Made by a program: the position numbers and the translations under genes | In this document: piece after piece, positions 59,891 through 64,000 of the stretch | Position numbering within the stretch: the stretch's first letter is position 1 | Layout: each line of letters opens with the position of its first letter | Notes under the pieces: generated by a model | The model's database searches: none | What the model was told of the DNA's origin: nothing | The model's input: the letters and a program-made list of their open reading frames with translations, nothing else | Source of the DNA: Branchiostoma floridae | Lineage: Eukaryota; Chordata; Leptocardii; Amphioxiformes; Branchiostomatidae | Assembly (NCBI RefSeq): GCF_000003815.2 | Contig: NC_049987.1 | Coordinates: 10,298,307 to 10,362,306 of the forward strand | Length of the DNA: 64,000 nucleotides | Direction of reading: 5' to 3'

Positions 59891-61084
59891 GCTAAGGTAT
59901 GTAAGCCAAAATTACAAAGTTGTCCAAAATTAAACTTCAAACATAAACTAAACACAACATACACGCACATACAGGAATAAAAAATAGATGCAAATAAACC
60001 AATAACAATCGATGCTCATGAGTTCTAAAAAGATTCATTTATTTTCACTCCTAAAACCACACTCCCCCTTGATAAATGCATATACATTCAGTGCACTTAA
60101 ACTATTACAGTAACTTTTCTTATTGTTGTTTGATTTCATTTGCGTAACTTTTAATACTATTTCTAAGTTATCTATTTTGTCCATCGGAAACGTTAGCGCC
60201 AGTTTTGCTAACTCTCTATTACATGTACTCACCTACGTTTTGAATATCATGTCCTACAATGTCCACTTCTTATTATGTTCACTTTTAGAAGTCGAAAAGT
60301 AATTAACCTGTTTTTACACCAATCGCACTATGTTAAAAAATGTTTGTACAGATTTCTGGACTTCCAATATTGCATAAGTAATTTAATCAATTGTTATAGT
60401 AGTAGGGCACAGTTTCTGCGCCGCTGCTTTAGATAGCAGCTACGATGGCTGGCATATAGTCCCCTATGCCTCTTACCTTTCTGCTGTGTCGTAAAAATAA
60501 TTCCGCCACCTTCTTCTGCTTCCACGAAACAGCACGAACAATATCAGGACTATTGTTGTTTTCGCCGTCAAGGATATTCCCTAGATATCGTTGATTGTAA
60601 ATCAGTGCGCGGACGTAGTCGTGGCAAGAATCTCATTTCTCTATCCTTCTAGTCTTCCCAGCAAAACTCATCCTCCTCTCAGGATATTTATTGGGTGGAC
60701 GGTAGTATAAGGATACGTCTTGTAATGTAAGAAACAACACCAGCAAGCGTACTTTCATAGAAATAAAAAGAACGTGACAGTTTGGTTCGATAACCTTTTG
60801 TTTCGAATTCGAATTCAAGCTCGAACAGTCAAAGGGAAATAGACATGTGAAGCCTATAGCTAATAGTACAATTTTACAGTCGCAGTTCTTTGCATATTAC
60901 ATAGAGTTTTCAGAAGTTGCGTTAATTTAGGTAGGTATTCTTCATATTTATTGGTTATGATAGACATAAACCTAAAAGTTGATGGTCTTCTCTTGCAACA
61001 GAACTCCATTATAAAGTTTATTAGGAGAACTCTGTGTCAAATAAATCTTAACGTTAACCACCATCCTGAGTAAGATAAAAGACA

Positions 61085-61640
61085 AGTAAAATTTGAACAA
61101 CTTCGTACACCTGTAGACACCTTCCTCTTGGCTGTAAAAAGTTTGGAGACGTCATGGTTAAGATGACGTCATAACTTTGTTCAACTTCGGACAACTTCGT
61201 ACACCACCCCCGGCTGACTGTCCAAAGTTAGGATGACGTCATGGTTAAGATGACGTCATAACTTTGGACAACTTCGTACACCACCACCCGGCTGACTGTC
61301 CAAAGTTAGGATGACGTCATGGTTAGGATGACGTCATAACTCCGGACAACTTCGTACACCACCCGGCTGACTGTCCAAAGTTAGGATGACGTAATGGTTA
61401 GGATGACGTCATAACTTCGGACAACTTTGTACACCACCCGGCTGACTGTCCAAAGTTAGGATGACGTAATGGTTAGGATGACGTCATAACTTCGGACAAC
61501 TTTGTACACCACCCGGCTGACTGTCCAAAGTTAGGATGACGTAATGGTTAGGATGACGTCATAACTTCGGACAACTTCGGACAACTTTGGACAACTTTGG
61601 ACAACTTCTGCCATCTAACTAAACTTAGGACAACTTCGTT
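61085..61640. repeat. 75-78-bp tandem array with CRE-like sites (right arm)
   Basis: GGCTGACTGTCCAAAGTTAGG starts units at 61212, 61290, 61365, 61440 and 61515. Each unit has two CRE-like sites, TGACGTCA or TGACGTAA. Orientation is opposite to the left array. Confidence 0.93.
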
Positions 61641-63638
61641 CATTTCACCCTGATACTGGACATGGGTGTATTCTAATATTGGTCTGATCAATGCTCGATA
61701 CAGCAACAGGTGCGCTTCCTGGTTTGGGTTCTTCTTTGCATTAGTCACTCTGCTGACTACTTTGAGTGCCTTGTAGGCCTTGTTTTTTGTGTTGTTGATA
61801 TGACTGGCATATGTGAGTTTATCATCGAGTGTGATACCCACTAGCTTTATTTCCGGGAGAACTTCGATTCTTTTTCCGTTTACTCTGATGTGGTTGACGC
61901 GTGTGTCTTTTTGGTGGGCTGCTTGGAATATGAGTGCCTTTGTCTTTGTTTCTTCCACTTTCATATTCCATTTCGAGCACCATTGGCTTATGAGTTTAGC
62001 TATTTGGATCTCCACATGTGTGATCAGATCTCTTAGGTTTGGTCCTGTCTTCCAGGCGGCCCCGTCATCAGCATATTGGAAGTTGTTGAGGTCAATGTCA
62101 CTGTACGCATCAGCTGTGTATATGTTGCATAACGTAGTAGACAGTACCGCACCTTGTGGCACTCCCACCTTGCTTAAAGTTGGCTATGTTGTTACTGTGT
62201 TAACTCTGAATGAGATCTCTCTATCACGCAGAAAGCCACTCAGATAGCATAGCATTCTCCCCTTAATCCCATGCTTCATCAGCTTGTAGAGGAGGCCTTC
62301 TTGCCAGATTCTATCAAAACAGCCTACGTAGTCTGCGAACACTGCAACGATAGACTCCTTTCTCTTCCACCCTTCGTTGATATGTTGTATCATCCTTAGC
62401 ACCCCATGTGTGGCTGTTCTGTTCTTCCTATAGGCCTCTTGGTAGGGAGATATGATGCTGTTCACCTCTGTCCACCATGTGAGCCTGTTGTTTATTATTC
62501 TTTCTAGTATCTTCCCTATAACGCTTGACAGAGTGATGGGTCTGTAGCTACGTACTTTGTTGTAGTCTTCTTTCCCTGGTTTCTTTATCAGTATCTTGCA
62601 GTCCTGTTTCATTTGCTTGGGAACATGGCCTGTTGTCCACACTCTGTTCAGCATGTGGTGTAGTGCTATCAACATCCCTTCTCCACCTTTCTTGAGCATG
62701 ATTGGTAATATTCCCTCTAGTGGACTGGGTGAGGAACGTGAGTCCATCCTATGCACCGCTGCTTCAACTTCTTGTAATGTTATGTCCATGTTGAGGCTGT
62801 CTTCATGGGAAGTTTCTTCCAGTGTGTCTGCTTCCTGGAGTCTGTGCATCTCATGTGTTACTACTGCTTTTACTGACTGTGTGATGCTCTGCTTCCTGAG
62901 TGCTCTAAGTCAACTGGCATGTCCACTCCTCCTGGTGCATATTCCTTACTCACCACCTGTGCTATTTGTTCATCTGTTGTGGCTCTCTCCCCATTCTGCT
63001 GCTTTAGAGGTTCAACCGTGGGCTTGGCATTTCGTCCTAGCTGGTTCTTAATTGCTCTCCAGAATTTCTGAGGGTTATTTGGGTTCATGGCTTTGAGTTG
63101 TTCATTCCAATATGAGTTTCGTGCCTCTTCATCCATTTTGTTGAGAGTTTGTTTCTCATTCAGGTACTTTCTCAAGTTGTTGGGGTCTCTCCTCCTTCTG
63201 AACTTCCTTAGGGCTCTTTTGGAATTTTTCATCTGCAAATTTCAAAGCTGTTCACTGACTCTACTTTAACATGTGACCTCCATAATTTTTAACATTGTTT
63301 TTTTTTGTTTAAAGAGTACACATGTACTCTATTTTAAGTTTTTTTTGCACCACCACCTGCTACACTAGCTGCACCTTTGAAGGATGTGATGTGCCGTGAG
63401 GTATTTTGTCATGTATCATTGGTGGAGGCCAACTACTCTCTCTTGGCAGCTAAGGGCTGAATTGCAAGGAGCTTACAATGATAGGTGGAGCTGTATCATG
63501 TAGAAGTAGAAGTCCACCTGGATGGGTAGTTGTAATTAATCATAGCTAAGTGTACACAAGTCAGCCCTTTGAACAGTCAAAGATAGCTTCATTCATAATT
63601 GCCTGCTGAAGTTAATAAGTGGTTGTTTTTTCTTCTAG

Positions 63639-63791
63639 TTCCCCATGGAAGCCCAGTCCAGCTGGGTGTGGTCCCCCATTGCAAGAGTGTATAACCCCCT
63701 ACGGGCAGGCAGTATCGATGGCACCGACCTGGACCCACATGACAGGGCTGTGATCAGGGCCATGGATGCCAAGTACAGACCTAACAAACAG
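63639..63791 (+). CDS. SNRNP35: U11/U12 snRNP 35 kDa protein, first coding exon (partial gene)
   Basis: Exon preceded by TTCTTCTAG, with the ATG at 63645, ending at AAACAG/GTAATA. It encodes WSPIARVYNPLRAGSIDGTD, then DPHDRAVIRAMDAKYRPNK, which closely matches the conserved N-terminus of SNRNP35 (consensus around YDPLKAGSIDGTDEDPHDRA). The protein is a minor-spliceosome U11-associated RNA-binding factor; its RRM would be encoded beyond the window. The acceptor before the ATG implies an upstream 5' UTR exon, not identified. Confidence 0.88.
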
Positions 63792-63824
63792 GTAATATAT
63801 AATACTAATACATTTGTAGTATAT

Positions 63825-63895
63825 TATTGGGAAGGATGGAGGAAGAGAGTCATGGCCATCCGTGCAACCAGCACGCCTGGATGATGATGATTAGT
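63825..63895 (+). mobile_element. LINE 3' tail fragment with (GAT)n end in SNRNP35 intron
   Basis: WEGWRKRVMAIRATSTPG-like C-terminus followed by GATGATGATGAT; same family as 54125-54325. Confidence 0.6.
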
Positions 63896-64000
63896 AATAT
63901 TGTCTGTGCAATATAGACTCTGTTTTAGGAAAGGCAAAATTGACAATAGGTAAGGTTATGATGTTTTGAATATTATATTGATATTTACATTGTGTTATGT

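Larger units (their letters stand above)
59093..61668. mobile_element. 2.6 kb inverted-repeat element with terminal tandem arrays and 8-bp target duplication
   Basis: Flanked by TATTCTAA on both sides (59085-59092 and 61669-61676), splitting the LINE frame inside its LEY codons. The ends carry ATGTCCAGTATCAGGGTGAA in inverted orientation. Next to each end is a tandem array in opposite orientation: left about 59110-59930 (78-bp unit, about 8 copies), right about 61085-61640 (75-78-bp unit, 5-6 copies). Units share GTACGAAGTTGTCCGAAGTT or its complement and TGACGTCA. The 1.1 kb middle is AT-rich without a transposase, so it is non-autonomous. An 8-bp duplication is hAT-like; the long structured ends resemble foldback elements. 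Confidence 0.85.
56405..63260 (-). mobile_element. Degenerate non-LTR retrotransposon (LINE) with RT and RNase H
   Basis: Reading on the minus strand: a basic region (63238-62900), reverse transcriptase (62849-61690) with RSYRPITLSSVIGKILERI, FADYVGCFDRIW, GVPQGAVLSTTLCNIY and FQYADDGAAW, then RNase H (59065-58028) with TDGSSLGNPGPTGCSAV, NNYEGELQGLHLAL, ILCDCKAAIE and WCPGHMGVAGNELADEQAK, then a C-terminal Cys/His tail (CEACGERENTEHYLYYCPRY) near 56500. RNase H after RT fits the I-like/R1-like LINE groups. It is dead: a frameshift near 62900, an in-frame TAG just before GVPQG (62187), and two insertions (59093-61668; about 56700-58025). No endonuclease region is seen, so it is 5' truncated. 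Confidence 0.88.

Noticed and set aside
1-64000. tRNA, rRNA or snRNA genes
   Set aside because: None of the usual internal box or core sequences was recognised by eye; a covariance-model scan was not possible.

Overview
The window is draft nuclear DNA from an animal, most likely a lancelet (Branchiostoma). Genes have introns, microsatellites and MITEs are abundant, and two runs of N mark assembly gaps. Two full Brachyury genes lie close together, which is a known lancelet feature; the + strand copy gives a 448-residue product. The species cannot be fixed from this sequence.

Layout. (1) 0-9.7 kb: two head-to-head (divergent) paralogues of the Notum/pectin-acetylesterase hydrolase family. Each has eight exons with matching lengths, an N-terminal membrane anchor and an acidic dileucine-type motif. 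Exon 5 of the + strand copy, expected to carry the catalytic serine, falls in an N gap. (2) 9.7-14.2 kb: non-coding DNA with duplicated modules. (3) 14.2-34.1 kb: two tail-to-tail (convergent) Brachyury genes, + strand 15343-20402 and - strand 29564-33045. Each is preceded by a nearly identical block of about 590 bp rich in FOX, SOX and TCF words. The 9 kb spacer holds repeats and one orphan 3' exon. (4) 34-48 kb: a gene-poor region upstream of the - strand Brachyury, with MITEs, diverged copies of the Brachyury upstream block and a 595-base gap. (5) 48-56 kb: an intronless CRPPA/ISPD gene (+) convergent with a LANCL3-type gene (-). (6) 56-63.3 kb: a dead LINE with reverse transcriptase and RNase H regions. 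It is split by a 2.6 kb inverted-repeat element whose ends are tandem arrays full of CRE-like TGACGTCA sites, and again by a degenerate repeat block. (7) 63.6 kb to the end: the first coding exon of SNRNP35 (minor spliceosome), running out of the window.

Most interesting signals. The Brachyury copies are mosaics: exon 2, exon 6, nearly all of exon 7, the first half of exon 1 and the upstream block are about 98-99% identical, while the end of exon 1 and exons 3-4 are only about 77-81% identical, exon 5 is too diverged to score, and introns are mostly unalignable. This suggests patchy gene conversion between inverted copies, with several tract edges at exon borders. The second standout is the CRE-array element with an 8-bp target duplication. 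The esterase pair may be lysosomal or endosomal (dileucine-type motif plus a shared TCACGTG box close to each start codon), which is an inference.
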